From assembly GCF_964355755.1 (NCBI RefSeq), contig NC_092676.1:2526288-2590287 (forward strand): a DNA stretch of 64,000 nucleotides. The letters are read 5' to 3'. Made by a program: the position numbers and the translations under genes. Every line of letters begins with the position of its first letter. Positions within the stretch are counted from its first letter, which is position 1. Under the pieces are notes generated by a model. That model worked only from the letters and a program-made list of their open reading frames with translations, made no database searches and was not told the DNA's origin. Positions 1-13,445 of this stretch are shown piece after piece. Source of the stretch: Antedon mediterranea. Its lineage: Eukaryota; Echinodermata; Crinoidea; Comatulida; Antedonidae.

Positions 1-664
1 ATGAAGAGTACAATATTTAACAAGCTAAAAAATGAAATACTAAATCAAATTTAATCTATTACATGCAATTAAACTGTCAATTACTTTCAAAGATGTCAAT
101 CATATTATTAATGAACTTTGACATTTTTTTCTGACTAGATAATCTTTGTAAAATTTTGAAATAGCATTATAGCTATTTTTAAAATTTATATTTACAATTT
201 GTTTTCACAGATTTTGTTGAAAAATGTTTTGATTTTATACATTGCATCTTTGTAATTGAATATTTAGCAAATAATAATTCATATTACTGTAAAATGTTTC
301 TTTTTGTCTCAATTACTAAATGTCATTATTATTGATTAAATCACTTTTTGAATTAATAATCTTGCTAATAACCTGTCGGGCGTTATTGTTTTTTTTATTT
401 TCTTTTCTCTCGTTAATTCGCGCCATTGAACCACGACCATCACTTCATTAGATTTCCTTAAAGTTTATTCACAACAAATAACAATGGAAAATTCCAACAG
501 TTTTCGTCTTGTAATAATTACAAACAATATAAAGGGCAGGAAATTGGTTCTACTTGTTTTTACACGCTACATGTTCACGATTTGTCAAATTCTCTAAGCT
601 CTAATAAAACCAATTTGTAAATTAATAAATTTTAAACAATTATTAATTTCCTTTTACTTTGTAG
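1..664 (+). other. Intron upstream of exon 1 (partial)
   Basis: AT-rich sequence with no supported coding segment. It ends in a T-rich tract and TTTGTAG acceptor at 664. The reading frame of exon 1 is open back to the acceptor, so this is intron and not promoter or 5' UTR. Confidence 0.6.
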
Positions 665-906
665 GCAGTAGCTTGTCGAATATGGAATATAACAATGGCG
701 TTTACGAGGTAAATACGTCCGCCAACAGTAAGTTCATGCCATATCGTCCGGCTGCCCCGAATAAGAACATCGTAGGGTTGTGTGAAGAGTTGCGTTTAGC
801 GTTAGAGAAAACCGGTGATGGGTTTGATGAATGGTCGTTGAAGGAGCAAGTACCGGACAAGACCAGAGCAGTGATTTTAAACTGGATTCAAGGACATAAC
901 AAACAG
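665..906 (+). CDS. PPFIBP: Liprin-beta exon 1 of window: N-terminal segment
   Basis: The acceptor is TTTGTAG at 658-664 and the donor CAG|GTATAT at 907. The frame enters with one base carried from an upstream exon and leaves in phase 0 (80 full codons). The peptide includes SLSNMEYNNGVYE and ends VPDKTRAVILNWIQGHNKQ. This matches the vertebrate liprin-beta N-terminus (LEYSNGIF ... IPDSTAETLVEWLQ). The ATG at 682 is in frame but is probably internal, because the homologous vertebrate segment sits about 25 residues from the start and the frame is open upstream of it. Confidence 0.88.
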
Positions 907-1040
907 GTATATAAACTCTATTTCATTAATAATATCAAAACCAATTAATTAACTATTAATTGAGAGAATTGTGCCTGGTGTACATACTCTTCACTTTGTA
1001 TCATGAGCCCAAGTAAACAGCGGGTACTGCACCAACAGGG

Positions 1041-1159
1041 TTGTAATTGTATTAAACTACTTTGTAGTAGCTTTGCGTCGGGTAGTTGAGTAATTGGTCA
1101 GATTTTTTGCCCATACTCTGACGCAAAGATACTCCACAGTAGTTTAATACGATTACAAT
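1041..1159. mobile_element. Hairpin MITE, family H
   Basis: An imperfect inverted repeat of about 119 bp. The left arm begins TTGTAATTGTATTAAACTAC and the right arm ends with its near-complement. The arms also share CTTTGCGTC. It has no ORF, which fits a small non-autonomous TIR element. It lies about 135 bp downstream of the exon 1 donor. No second copy was seen in the window. Confidence 0.6.
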
Positions 1160-1480
1160 ATAGAAGTATTCTATATTAAACCACTGATTATAGTTTTCGT
1201 TGTATGAATACTCTACCATTTTGCTGGAGAAACATCTTCATACTTTCATCCATTCATTCATTAAATTCATTCATTCATTTCTCTTTATTTCGGACTTCAT
1301 ATACTTACTCATAATTAACAAAAATCAATCCATATGATAACTACACACGAGTTTAACTTGACTTAACTAAAAAACAGAAGCTCTTTCTTTGTTTAAGAAG
1401 CTTCTACTATTCTACAAGAAAATGTTTACTTATGGTCTGACCTAGATGATCAATTTTTACCTTCTTCAATTCATACCGTG

Positions 1481-1648
1481 TAAAGCTCTGTCTACACTAT
1501 CAAATTAATTTGACAAAAAAGTATGATGTGCCCAAATATGGTAGTGATATACCTAAATATGTTAGTGATGACATCATTATGTCCATATATGGGCACTTCA
1601 CATTTTCTTGTTACATACATAAAGTTTTATAGTGTAAACAGAGCTTTA
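1481..1648. mobile_element. Family A MITE, copy 1
   Basis: A palindromic element with termini TA + AAGCTCTGTCTACACTATCA and its complement (AGTGTAGACAGAGCTT). The interior holds GCCCAAATATGGTAGTGATA and the inverted partner CATATATGGGCAC, so a transcript could fold into one long hairpin. TA at both ends suggests a TA target duplication. It has no coding capacity, and twelve copies occur in this window. In this copy the right terminus carries point changes (AGTGTAAACAGAGC). Confidence 0.85.
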
Positions 1649-1959
1649 AGATCATAATAATTTCGTACCAACATTTAGTTTATGTCTGTTCCTCATACTT
1701 TTTATTGAAGTTTATATGTTTATAAAAACGATTCAATTGATGTTTCTTGTATATTTTCATCAATTATGTTAAAATTATACAAGTGACTTACTGCTTCATT
1801 TTAACTTGTAGATAATTTGACACCTCATTATTTCCAATACGCATTACATAAAAGCTTACTAAATTGGCTACATAAAAATTATATAGTATAGGTTACAAAT
1901 CCATGAACAGCTAAAACAGCACCCTTAGGAATCCCAGATAGCACTACACATAATTAAAA

Positions 1960-2300
1960 CATCCAGCTGTGATCTCTTGGCCTTTGCATGCCTTCCCGGC
2001 ATCATTCCGTACAAATCCCTTTCCCCCATTTGTTACTTAACCGCTTCGAAGTTGAGGAAGTCAAGGATAACCATGGCAGCTTAGTCCGTTGTGTGTCCAG
2101 GGAGATACGCAATCACGTGCTGTAACGATACTGGAAATATACGAGACGCTTCATGGAGGGTTGCTATTCTGCGATATCAATGCTTGCCTGATCACGAATG
2201 CTCACGGATGTGTGATGCCTTAAACAAGCTTGGTGGCGCCATATTAAGACGTGATGTCCGTAAATTTTTGCAACCTTATAGATGTTGTTTCCTAAGAAAT
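1960..2300. other. Unexplained sequence-complex patch in intron 1
   Basis: This stretch has visibly higher GC and complexity than its surroundings. It includes an 88-codon open frame at 2091-2357 whose peptide has several Cys residues (CPGRYAITCC, CLPDHEC). I recognise no family and see no splice signals tying it to the liprin-beta frame. It could be an old transposon coding fragment, a conserved non-coding element or chance. Confidence 0.25.
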
Positions 2301-4721
2301 GGAAAATGTCAATCTGTTAAAACATTTTATAAAGTTTTGTGTTCATTTCTTTCATAAGAATCTGATACACCTTGTATATTTATCATTTGTCCAATTGAGG
2401 AGCATCTGAAACCTATAGCGTGCTACAGTATGACAAGAAAACATTTCATTTCTGCATTGTTTGACCTTTGACCCAAGTCATGTGATGTATATTTTATATG
2501 AATGTCAGCTTATATATCATAATTTGTAGATAATTACTATAGAAATAAAAAAATACAATCTTTCAAAATACATCATTTTTGATCAACATAATTATCACAT
2601 TTTTATAAATTTTAACTTTAGTCTGTTATAAATATCCTGATTGAATTAACATCTTTCTTTTCCTACACGATTAAATTATCGTAATATTGACCCAAAAAAT
2701 AATAATTTGTAATTACTTTGCCAGATATTCATACATATTTAAATCCAAGTTTACATTTCAATTTGTTAGAAAAACATTTGTTGTTGTAATACTGTTGTTT
2801 ATTATTCATAATGCGTTTGTGTTTATTTGTCTTTTTAGTTTAATTTTATCCAGGTACTTTAATAAATTCATAAAAGTTGATATATTGATTTTTATTTATT
2901 ATTCTGTATTTACTTTCATAATCTATGTTACCAAAGTACAGTTGAAATGGTTTATTGTTATTATTCAAATCAAAAGATGCATATACTCAACAGCACTTCC
3001 TTATTCTGATTAAACATCATTGATATACAAAGAATAAAGGATATTGTCAATGTCAAGTTATCAGTCATTTTATTTTTTAAAGATCATGTTTAAGAAATAA
3101 AATGAAAATATGAATAATAATTCCATCTGAAAATATGTACATGATGCCAAGGGGATCAAATATAAAGTTATAAATAACTTTCTTTCAAACTATAGAGGGC
3201 ACTATTAATAACCAACTGATATTAAAATTAATGGATTATTTGATCACCTTTTTGAATCAAAATATAAAAAAAACAGTATATTACAAAAACGAAATAATTT
3301 CTTGTTCCCTTTATCAAAATGTAAAATATGAGGAGAAAACGACTACTACGATTAATATTTTGTTTTAGAGAAATTATGTTTGAATTTATTTTAAAAGAAA
3401 TAGTGCCAAATAATTTACATGGTGAGTTAATACAACTAAATAATTAATACGATGATAAAAAAAAAACATTACATTAGTTTTGAATTATTTGTTGTTAAAA
3501 TGTTAGTATAAAAACAGTGACTGTAATATAGGAGATTGAATTTCAAGATTTCAAAAATTGTTGACGATTTATTGAATTTGATGTAATTGAAGAAGGAAGG
3601 GAGTGGGGGTAACTGATGTAAGCGATCGTGCTGACAGCCGATAGAATCCTTGCGGAAGTTTTTGTACTGGGAATGATAATTTTCTGACTTTCTTTCGACA
3701 GATGTTCAGTCATATACTAAACTGAGCATTTGGCAAAGTTGTGAAAATATTATCTCCAAGGAATATCAAATAATTTTATTGTTTCTTAATTCTTCTTGTC
3801 AATGTCATAACCGACCTAATTCACAAATTGTATTAATATTATTAATTTTCAGAATTAAATTCAAAACTTTATTTATATCGTTATTTTCAGTAATACATTT
3901 CCAACTGATATATGAAAATATTATTATTATTAATTTACATTTGGAACATTGTCAATATTTTTTTTGTTTTCTTACTTATCTTTATTGTTCAGTGAATGCT
4001 TGATATTGTGCAAGGTTTTAGATAACATTTTTATCTTTTTAAAACAATTTAGATTTTTATCATTAAATAGAAGAGGGAATTTATCTTGGCTTGTCTAATT
4101 TTTTTTTCTTAAAACCTCTGCTGCCCTCAATATGAATATGATTATAGAGGGAGACATTCATGTTGTTCTAAACTCAGAGATTGTGTGTTTTTAATTGAAT
4201 ATCCATCATTTTTTAATTGTGTTTTAATGATATTTTAATTTTTAAGTACAGTAAGTAGAAAGCTTACATTTATCTTGATTTACTGTCATACATGTTTGTC
4301 CCCAATGTATAGTTATTATACAACCATATAATAAGGCATTAGGGAAGTGTTTTACTCAATTTATTCAACAATCTATGCCACAACTCAAATTTAAAAACCT
4401 TTTAAACAAAATTGATACAATTAGTAAACTCACCTAGGTAGTCCGATGCACTGCTTTCTAAATTGATTTATATTTCATTAGACTTCCTAATATGGTGTTA
4501 TTTGTAATCAGGTTAATTAGCAATGACTAAAGTTCAATGTTAATTAATCCATTCAACAATTAGTCGGCGATTGGTAGTTATTAGCATAACATTATCATTC
4601 ATATATTGAAATTTATGATTATATTATTGATTATTAATATGAATCATTTATTGACAAGTTTATTAAAACAATAGAAGAGGGTCGAGAATTACAATAAATC
4701 AATAATAATGATGTTTGGTGG

Positions 4722-4790
4722 TTAATTTGCCTTCCAATCCCAAGATCCGGGGTTCAATCCTGACCTAGTGACAGGGTTGATGGGTATGAA
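4722..4790 (+). repeat. tRNA-like fragment (SINE head?)
   Basis: This contains a B-box-like CCGGGGTTCAATCC preceded by GGTGGTTAATTTGCCTTCC. That layout resembles a decayed tRNA-derived promoter. No cloverleaf can be completed, so it is not called a tRNA gene. Confidence 0.3.
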
Positions 4791-6751
4791 ATAAAAAATT
4801 AAACAAAAATATTTATAATAACTTAGTATTCTCTTCATGTTCCATTGTTTTTTTGTTATTAATTTTTACAAAGAACTAATCTTTAAAAACGTTTTATTTT
4901 TATATTCTCAAGGCTTCAAATATTTAAAGTAGAATGATCCATGGATTATGATAACATTTTTTTGCCCAAATTTCTCAATGAAGAATTGGTTGATAATGCA
5001 GCGACAATTAGTGTCATTAAACATACTTAAAGTAATAAAACAGTCTACAGACATCCCGAGTTCTAACAGTTGCCGAGACGTAACTCAACTAAGAGCAACA
5101 TCATAGTAAAGTACACCACCGAACTTCTTATAACAGGCTTTCTAATTGGTCAGGATGAGATGATACATATGCCTGATCTTGTAACAGAGTGTCCAATTGG
5201 TCGTGACTGAGAGTGACATGAAGTAATTGTAGGAAATTGTTAAACTCGTTCTTATGTTTGGCTAGGCTCATGGACTTGTTGTAAGTTTCCCCCTTGTGGG
5301 TATCCTATGTTTGGTATATGCTGTGTTTTTGTGCCCTCTTCTGAAATTAAGCTTAAAACAATCAGTCGCTTGGATTTCTTTATATAGTTTTTGGAATATT
5401 ATTATTATTAATTTATATTATTATTAATTGTTTAGGTAAGTTACTTTCCTTTTTTACTGTTTATGTTTTTAAATTAAAAATCAAGTTATTAAAATTAAAT
5501 TATAGTAAAGTAGTGTAAAAATTACCTGAATACCATTTTTCATACCAATTATGTACATGAGTTTATGCTAATTTATTTAAAATATGTTTTAAAAGTTATT
5601 GTCTACCACTAAATATGGCAAATACTAATTATAATTCCTTATTTAATTATGTATATTGTAAATTTATATAAAAACGGTCAATCAATTAATATTCACTGTT
5701 CAGTGTTATAAATGTATTAGTTGCTTACTTTTATTTATCAAAGAATATGAAAAGGAGTTGGGATTTATTACAATATTATTTTTATAAACACGCTCCATTT
5801 TCCAACTGACCTTTTGACACTTTTTCTGATATTTTAATGAATTTAAATTAACATTGACAACTTAGATATAATTAGCGTTTATCCATCAATATGTTACAAC
5901 CTTCCTGTGTCGCCGTGTTATGATGACATAATCAGTTGGGGTTTAATAGCATCTTCTATTTTAAGCTGCGATAACTACTTACACCTTTTCGAACTCAAGG
6001 TTCCTATAGTTGTTATCTAAAAATTTATGTCAATATGTCTGTGAGATAAAATCATGTTCAACATAAAAAATTATGCGATAAGAGCAGCATGGAAATCGTA
6101 CTATAGTAATACGAAACACACTAATGCAAAAGTTCTTAAAGAATTATTAGTCTGTTAATAATTAATATAGACTAAAATTAGATTTATTTCTTGGTTTTTT
6201 ATCTGGTGCATTGATTGTTAAGACTTTATTTATGCATAGCATATTGTGTTCTTGTTATAAACTCACTATTGCTAATCTTTCAATATCTCTCTAATGAATG
6301 AATAATAATAATTTCTGATTAGTTGCCATGAGATTCAGTATTCGCATAAATTAGATCCAAGAGTTGTTATTTTTTAATTAGTAAATTACCCATATTAAAG
6401 GTCTGTTTGTTTGGATACTATTGTTGGTCATTTTATTGTTAATCAGTTTTGTTGTTGGTATATAATCATCTGGTTAATTTGTCAACAGATGGCCGAATAT
6501 TAATATTTATTGCCTTGATATAAAATGAACATGTTCAGACACCTAGATAATTTATATGTGCAGTATTAAAGTAACATTTATAGCACTATAGTATCGTTTA
6601 AAAAATAACTTAAATTAACTTTTAATTTCTTTGTATATATTTCTCCATCTAAATCACCATCATCATTACTGATGTCTTTTTAACCCAATTTTTGTTAAAT
6701 GTTATACTAGTAGAAGTATAGTTACCATACTTTTTTGCCATAAAGTAAATA

Positions 6752-6832
6752 TTTCTACTGGATTTGAACCTAAAACATTGAGATTAGTAGGCACACATGA
6801 ATGACCACCATGCTGCTGTGCCACTGCAATTA
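6752..6832 (-). repeat. tRNA-derived repeat head, minus strand
   Basis: The reverse complement reads GCAGTGGCACAGCAGCATGG, which resembles an A box, followed about 45 bases later by GGTTCAAATCC, a B box. This fits a tRNA-derived SINE head or tRNA pseudogene. The acceptor stem does not pair cleanly, so it is not a functional tRNA call. Confidence 0.4.
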
Positions 6833-8074
6833 TACAGTTTGTATACTGTTTAGGCAACAGGTCTTGAGAACAAACTTCTAAATGTAATTGATACAAATTG
6901 AATTCTATAAAAATGACCATTTATCATGTTAAATACTTGACCAATGGAGATTCAGTCAATTAGCACTTAGCTCTCACCTACGCATCAAGTTTACTGCTGA
7001 CAAAAGAGGACACGGATAATGACGGATTAACTGAAGACGAAAAGGGCGCATTCAATCACAGATAACCTTGTTGTGTTTATTACCAAGTATTCATTGAATT
7101 TTTCAATAATTTTCCTTTCATTATTTCTAAAGGTTTGTCTGTGGTTGACTCACAATTGTTTGATACAGTCTGCCTTTTTCTTGTTTTCGATATCATTGGT
7201 TGATCTGTTCAAGTGATGGTTATACGTGTCACAATAGCTCTATAGTGATATATTTCAATACAGTGAACTGGATATATTTTCTGTTTATTGTTGAGAGTGT
7301 TGGTTTGATTGGTAAGGCCATAATAGTGTTTTTATCCCACGGCTGATCTACTACCTTTAATAAAGTGTAAATAAAGGTAAGGTACTGTAACTGATAGTTC
7401 TAAGTAGAATAGATTTTGATATTTATGCTAGAAATGTTATGTTTCTATCAAGTTTTGGTGTGTCTTTGCAAGCTTTGAAGTTTAGTTTTTTGAGTACCTT
7501 TTTATTAATAATGACAACTCTAGAGGTAACAACCACAGTTAAGTAAAATCTTGTAGGCATGTTTTGTTTTATTATGCCAATGTAGTAGTCACATTCATAT
7601 CTAAAACTGTAACTTAAAGTTTTTGGATTGGTGATAGGTTAATGTTAAGTCAAAACTCATGACACATTTACCTCAAGCAAAACTACAGAAAAGCAAAGTT
7701 TTAATGGTCGGTGTCAAAGCATAAATCACATTCAAAATTTAATTGCTATTTGAAAATATCGTTTAATTAACTACATAATAAAGTTTAACAGCCGTTTTCT
7801 ATCTTATCTGCTCACATACAACCAACATCATGTAATCACAAGGCGTTTAAATTGACCTTATTAAACCAAATTTAGAATCTTGCAAACTTAAAATTGAACT
7901 CGAAGACAGTAAGTCTTAGTCTTATCTTTATAAAACAAGTTGTGTTATTTTGGGTGGTTTAAAGACTCCTGTGTAAATGGCCATTAGAAATGAAAGTTGG
8001 GTAAAGAGAGTCAGTGTGAAAAGAGATTTTAATTGAATAGAAATTTTCATTGCAACTCCTGACCTCAGAATGAA

Positions 8075-8223
8075 TAAAGCTCTGTCTACACTATCAAATT
8101 AGTTTGACATAAAAAAATGCCAAAATATGGTAGTGATATGCCTAAATATGGTACTGATATGACATCATCATGTCCATATAAGGGCACATTATTTTTTCAC
8201 ATAAAATTTGATACAGAACTTAA
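8075..8223. mobile_element. Family A MITE, copy 2 (right end decayed)
   Basis: The left terminus TAAAGCTCTGTCTACACTATC is intact. The interior carries the doubled ATATGGTAGTGATATG motif. The right TIR is reduced to a remnant (AAAATTTGATACAGAACTTAA). Confidence 0.75.
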
Positions 8224-8976
8224 GAAATAATATCAACCATACTTGGTTATAGTAATGGCAACCCTCAAATTTTGGAACATTTTAAAAATGAACTGGATTG
8301 ATGTTCTTTTCAAATGAACTGTGATAGGGCTGTCGGCCTCCTTTTTTTTACCATTGTGCGGTGACTTATGCATCCTGTCTCTATGGGAAACATTAATTGT
8401 GGTTACATAATTTAATGTTTCTTTCGTTAATTAATTTCCTCTCCAACATTATAGTTTCGTCTTTTAAATATCAGAATAATGTTCAAATATTTAAAATAAT
8501 CTAAAGTTCAACAATGTCTCCCCATTCGTCAAGACAAATATTTACTTATTTGTAATTTAATTTTATTGGTTAATTAAAAGGTCGAAGTTGACTGTTATCG
8601 TCCTGAACATTTGATGAGTAAATATTTTCAATGAAGCAACAGGGTGTGGGCGAATGGATTAGGTTGTTGTTTGAAGACAATGCATGAGGTGATGGTCACT
8701 GGTCAAGGTGGACTATTATCATATTGGGGCGTATTTAAAGTTAATTGATATATAATATATAATGTACATTGTATACCCTATGTTGGACGTGCCTTGTACA
8801 GTACCTGGATATACTGACGAAATCCTATTTCCCAAGAGAAGGCTATGATACAAAAAGATGGAAAGACTGATAATGAACTTGTCTGCCAACCCCGCTCTTA
8901 CGTGAAAGTCACACAACATACCACCACCAGCATTTCTTTTTGCAACACTGTTGAGAATAGTTTGATAACTCGACTG

Positions 8977-9068
8977 GAACACCCTAAGCACTACCCCTTA
9001 GACACTATGCGACACTCTAAGCACTACCCCTTAGACACCATGCGGCACCCTAAGAAGCACCTCCTTTA
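8977..9068 (+). repeat. Short tandem repeat, about 30-bp unit, three copies
   Basis: The unit reads roughly CACCCTAAGCACTACCCCTT plus AGACACTATGCGA and is repeated three times with substitutions. No coding role is apparent. Confidence 0.7.
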
Positions 9069-10246
9069 GACCTTTAGTTGTCGTACAGTAGCATACAGTA
9101 GGAAGGCACTCCCCACCCATAAAATCAAAGGATCATGTGATTATTCAAAATATGTTTTAAGCTACTTTATTTCTTCATTGCGGAAACAAATATAGTATTT
9201 TCTATCAAAGTATTTTACTATAGAATGCTATTGAAAGTGTAATGAATGATTTGAACAATGTGAACTCAATTCATTGCCGACAAGATGACCTCTGACCTGA
9301 GGTAAATGTTATAGTAATACTTTCTTTAGGTACGTCGGTATGTCAAACCTTACCTCATAATACTTTCTGTTGAATAACTTGCCTTTCCTTTCCAAAACAA
9401 CAATTTTGTATTTTCAAAGTTTTGAACTGGAATCTCCATACAACAAGCTGTATTTGTTTTACTCGAGCTCCTATTATTGTATAGAGGCACACATCAGTCA
9501 GTATTTTGTACTTACCTTATTTTACACTCTCATTTAAATATTTGTCTTGATAATAATAAAGAAAATTCTTTGTAATATATTATGCAGTAGAAATAAAATG
9601 TTTATTATATAATTAACAATTAACAATATTTCTAGTTTTTCCTTATTTTGTTGAGTTTATACTGTACATAAAAGTTGTCTTTATTCATATTCAAAATTCT
9701 TTCTAGTAATATTATTGATCCTTCATGATTTAGCCAATTCCTATTTAAAAAAATATATTTGATGCAATACGTTTGATGTGGGTAAAACATAACTAACCTG
9801 CTTTGTTCTCTTAATGACCCATTGTTAAACCAAATTATTTTCTTTTCAAAACCTAAATTGATTTTTAAAAATCCTGCGGGCTCTTTAAGTAAACTACTAT
9901 TAGGAGTCTTTGTCATTAGATAAAGTCAATTGTCGTAACTGTTGACGCGTAACATGTGTACGCTTTCGTGAGATTTTATGTTGCCTTTATTGATTGAATG
10001 TACAAATATTATTCTTTTAAATTCGTTTTTAGATCAATTGTGATCAAGGCGGAGTAGCGTCATCATCTTTATAAATTTCAAAGTTTTCTGGAAAATTACC
10101 TGAGGAAATTTGTGTGGTTAAGACTTTAGATAGAGGTTAAAAGTGCAATTGCAGGGCTTGTCTTCCGTATAAGATATTATAACATGCTTAAGAATTAATT
10201 GCTTTGCATGTTGCAAATTTTGTTAATTCAAAAAGCTTTATTCATT

Positions 10247-10437
10247 TGAAAACTTGGGGAAAATTAAAAGATATTTTATAAGAACTAAAATGTGCGACGT
10301 CACATTGTAAGGACTGAATTTTATTTTAAATGTGAAAATCTTCGATTTTACTCAATAACAATTTTTGAAAACTTGGGGAAAAAGATATTTTATATAAAAA
10401 CCAAATGTGTGACATTCAAATTACAAGGACTGATTTG
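10247..10437 (+). repeat. Diverged tandem duplication of about 120 bp
   Basis: GAAAACTTGGGGAAAA, AGATATTTTATA and GTGCGACGTCACATTGTAAG occur at 10247-10330. Close counterparts recur at 10368-10437. Confidence 0.6.
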
Positions 10438-11824
10438 TAATATTCTAAAACACTTAAATAATAGTTTAAAATAAAATATATTGATATTTAATTTGCAGTC
10501 AGTGTTTGGTTACATTCTGACTATCGTCTTAGAGTCTGTGTCAGTTTTGCCCCTTCAGACTAAGTTTCTAGACACGCTCACAAGGGACAGTTGTAATACT
10601 TGTTTTGAGAAATATTAAGACGTGTAAATCTCATTCTTGATGCCCTTTTTGTATCTATAATAAACACATTGTTGTTATTTTTTTGTTGGTTTATGTTGAT
10701 ATTTATGTATGTTTAGTAAACATTATTTATTATTTTATTTTCAATAAAAAAAAAATTGTGAATGTAAAGATGATCTGTATTATGTGATTATGGTTTTTAA
10801 TATGACCAGTTAGTGTTTAAAACACTAAAGTTTATTTTTAATAAAGAAAATTCCAAAGAAAGAAAGAATTTGTATTTATTACACTTAAAAATATATGTGC
10901 AAATTTACTAGTGAAATTAGTAAGCTTCAACAATTGGATTTATTTGTAATGGTATAAGAGAATTAGGTTTTTTTTTTTAAATATTGTGAAATTAATAATA
11001 CTAGACTTACTAATGCAGTTAATTACTAAATACTGTTACTGGAAAAAAGTCTTTTTAAACAATTATAAAAGATATTGGAATTTTAAATGAGGGGATTTAC
11101 CGTTTGAATAACATTTTAAAAGCGTGAACTTGAACCAAAATACAGAACGTCCCTGACCCGTCGTACAGGACGTAATCCTTGTCTGAGTTCCCTTTCAAAT
11201 TTAATTCCTACTATCTGTGTTTTCAAAAAGTATGTGTGCACTGAGGCGTGACATTGCAGAGCTGTAAACCTGATTGCTGCAGCAGCATTGTCTGGCTTTG
11301 TAACGTTATCGGTTTATGGCTTTGTTTCTGGTAATAAGCACACGGTATTGTTTTAATCGCATTATCCTCTCGCCTAATAGTCATCGTATTTGTTTATAAC
11401 GTGCTGGTAGTGGATCTTCTTCATGTCTATTTTTCACATTGATTTTTAAAATTGAATTATGACAATTTGGAATTTACCCTGTTGGAAATAGTAGGTAAGA
11501 AAGATCATTTGTTTTCTGTATTTTATTTGTTTCTTTTGTTTTTGAATGATTAATTGGAACAAAGATATAACAAAATTGTGTTTATATATTCTTTCTTCTG
11601 ACTGGATTGCATTTTCAGTTTTCTATTTTTAATGTATATTTTCTTAATTTATTATTTTAATTATTGTATAGTTATATAAGTTTTCCTTTGTTGCCAAAAT
11701 TGAATAAGTTCCAGTTAAAGTATCCAGTTATAACAAATCAAAAAATAAAATTAATATCTCTGCAAAAGGTGTTTATTGTATATAAGATTGAATTATGATT
11801 GACTTTTGTTTTTCTTTTTTCTCC

Positions 11825-11960
11825 TAAATTTCAGGGTGCACTTTTATCAAGCTCATTTCAAATTTGTATGCGTTTCCTTTTCATCTCTTTACTTTATCGA
11901 CCTATTTTTCTAATTCTTTATATTTTACGATTATGAATAAAAGTTGATTTGATTTGATGA
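11825..11960 (+). mobile_element. Probable LINE 3' end
   Basis: A pyrimidine-rich stretch is followed by GAATAAAAGTTGATTTGATT and a short TTGATT-type repeat. A polyadenylation signal followed by a short simple repeat is typical of CR1/L2-like LINE 3' ends. No coding sequence remains. Confidence 0.4.
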
Positions 11961-12397
11961 AGAAGTAAAAGATTTGATAAGGTAGTGATTTTAAAAAGAT
12001 TAACTGAAGCTGAGTCAGCATTTAATTTAATAAAATAACTCAGGATGTATTACGTTTGTTTGTAATACAATTTACTCATTAGATCACCACACTATTGTTA
12101 AATCACTTTATGTCGATAAATGCCATAATCTACCAGTTTTAAAGAGATTTTAAAACCGTAAAAACTGTTAAAAATCAATTGTGTTAATATGGAAATCATT
12201 TTTTTGTCATGATTCTTCTAAATTTGTTATGTAAATAAAATTCAGAAGCAATTAATATATTATTTACATTTATATTAAAATATTAAATGCTTTACGTAAT
12301 TTAATTGAATTTAATAGTTTAGTTGATTGATTAGTTTATCAAAGTCACAACAAGGCAAGGTGATTTAATACTTTTTATTTTATTCATGGGAAATAAA

Positions 12398-12530
12398 GGT
12401 TCCCACTAGGATGCAATGCAAGAATATATAAGTACAACGTAAGTGATTTGACCAATCGCAAGCGATGGATTATTCAAGATGTTGTTTGTCATTGGTCAAC
12501 TCACTTGTGCTGCATCTCCTAGTGGGAACC
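12398..12530. mobile_element. Family C MITE, copy 1
   Basis: A 133-bp element with termini GGTTCCCACTAGGATGCAAT and GCTGCATCTCCTAGTGGGAACC, which are inverted copies. Inner arms also pair (GTGATTTGACCAATCGCAAGC against ATTGGTCAACTCACTTG). It is non-coding. A diverged second copy lies at 54171-54298. Confidence 0.8.
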
Positions 12531-13109
12531 ACGATTAATATTTACATTACATGTTGTTGTGTTAATACAATTATTTGTAGTAAATATTTGCACATAAGCT
12601 TTGACATTAGACACAATGTTTAATCCATTTTAGTCATAATGCCGTTGCATATTATACTGGTTTGTAAAAAATTGACATAGAAAGAATTTAGCAAAAACAA
12701 GAAATGTGCACTAGGATAAAGTCTTTATGGAACAGGATGTATTTAGCAAATGCGGACGGACACTTAAGAACAGGTCTTTAAAATGTTAGGTGTTTAAGGA
12801 AATTCAACATGTAAGAAAGTCGTACCATACTGTTTGTAGATTACTTTCTATTGAATGAAGTTAGAACATTAGGCTATGTTTGTTCTTTATTTACTGTCTG
12901 CTCAGTTTCCTTAACTTTTGATTCATTTTTAGTAAAAAAACAAAAAATACAATCATTGTTTGTTTGTCTCATTATGGAGGTATGGTGTGTTACTACTGTA
13001 TATGACTGTTTGTGGGTGTTATCCCAAATGACATTTGCAATTTATCATACATTCAACATTCTGACATTTTTAAAACATTCCAATGCCATTTATACTGTAT
13101 GAAAATTTG

Positions 13110-13330
13110 GGAAAATTAGGCGATGGAATTATTTTCGGACTATTATTTGGGGACCCCTTTGGAAACAAGCCTCTGGGCTTAAAGGGCCATCCTCTGCTTT
13201 CCATGCTTATTTTCTTGTCTAGTCTTGTATTTTTATATTTTATGTTTCTCTTTTTATTTCATTTACATTATACTGTTTTATTTATTTGTACTGTATTTGG
13301 AAAGCAATAAATATTACTTACTTACTATAT
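13110..13330 (+). mobile_element. Probable LINE 3' end with ACTT tail
   Basis: The sequence GGACCCCTTTGGAAACAAGC, then GGGCTTAAAGGGCCATCCTC, leads through T-rich DNA to GCAATAAATATTACTTACTT. A polyA signal and a tetranucleotide tail mark the 3' end of a non-LTR element. The short open frames across it are remnants at best. Confidence 0.45.
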
Positions 13331-13332
13331 TA

Positions 13333-13445
13333 ATAATAGAATTTTAAAGTGTTTTGTTTAATTTCAGCCTAATGTGGTATTATATACGTCGTCATGTTTA
13401 TTTTCTATGAACCAGAGATTCTGAAATAAAAATTTGAATTGAATT
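13333..13445 (+). mobile_element. Probable LINE 3' tail (TTGAATTGAAT type)
   Basis: CTGAAATAAAAATTTGAATTG ends a short 3'-UTR-like stretch just downstream of another LINE tail. The simple-repeat terminus again suggests a 5'-truncated non-LTR insertion. No ORF is present. Confidence 0.35.

Noticed and set aside
682-684. ATG as the liprin-beta start codon
   Set aside because: The frame is open upstream to a good acceptor, and the homologous vertebrate residues lie about 25 positions inside the protein. The start exon is more likely outside the window.
2687-3013. 108-codon membrane-like ORF
   Set aside because: The hydrophobic, Phe/Ile-rich peptide is what AT-rich intron yields by chance; no supporting signals.
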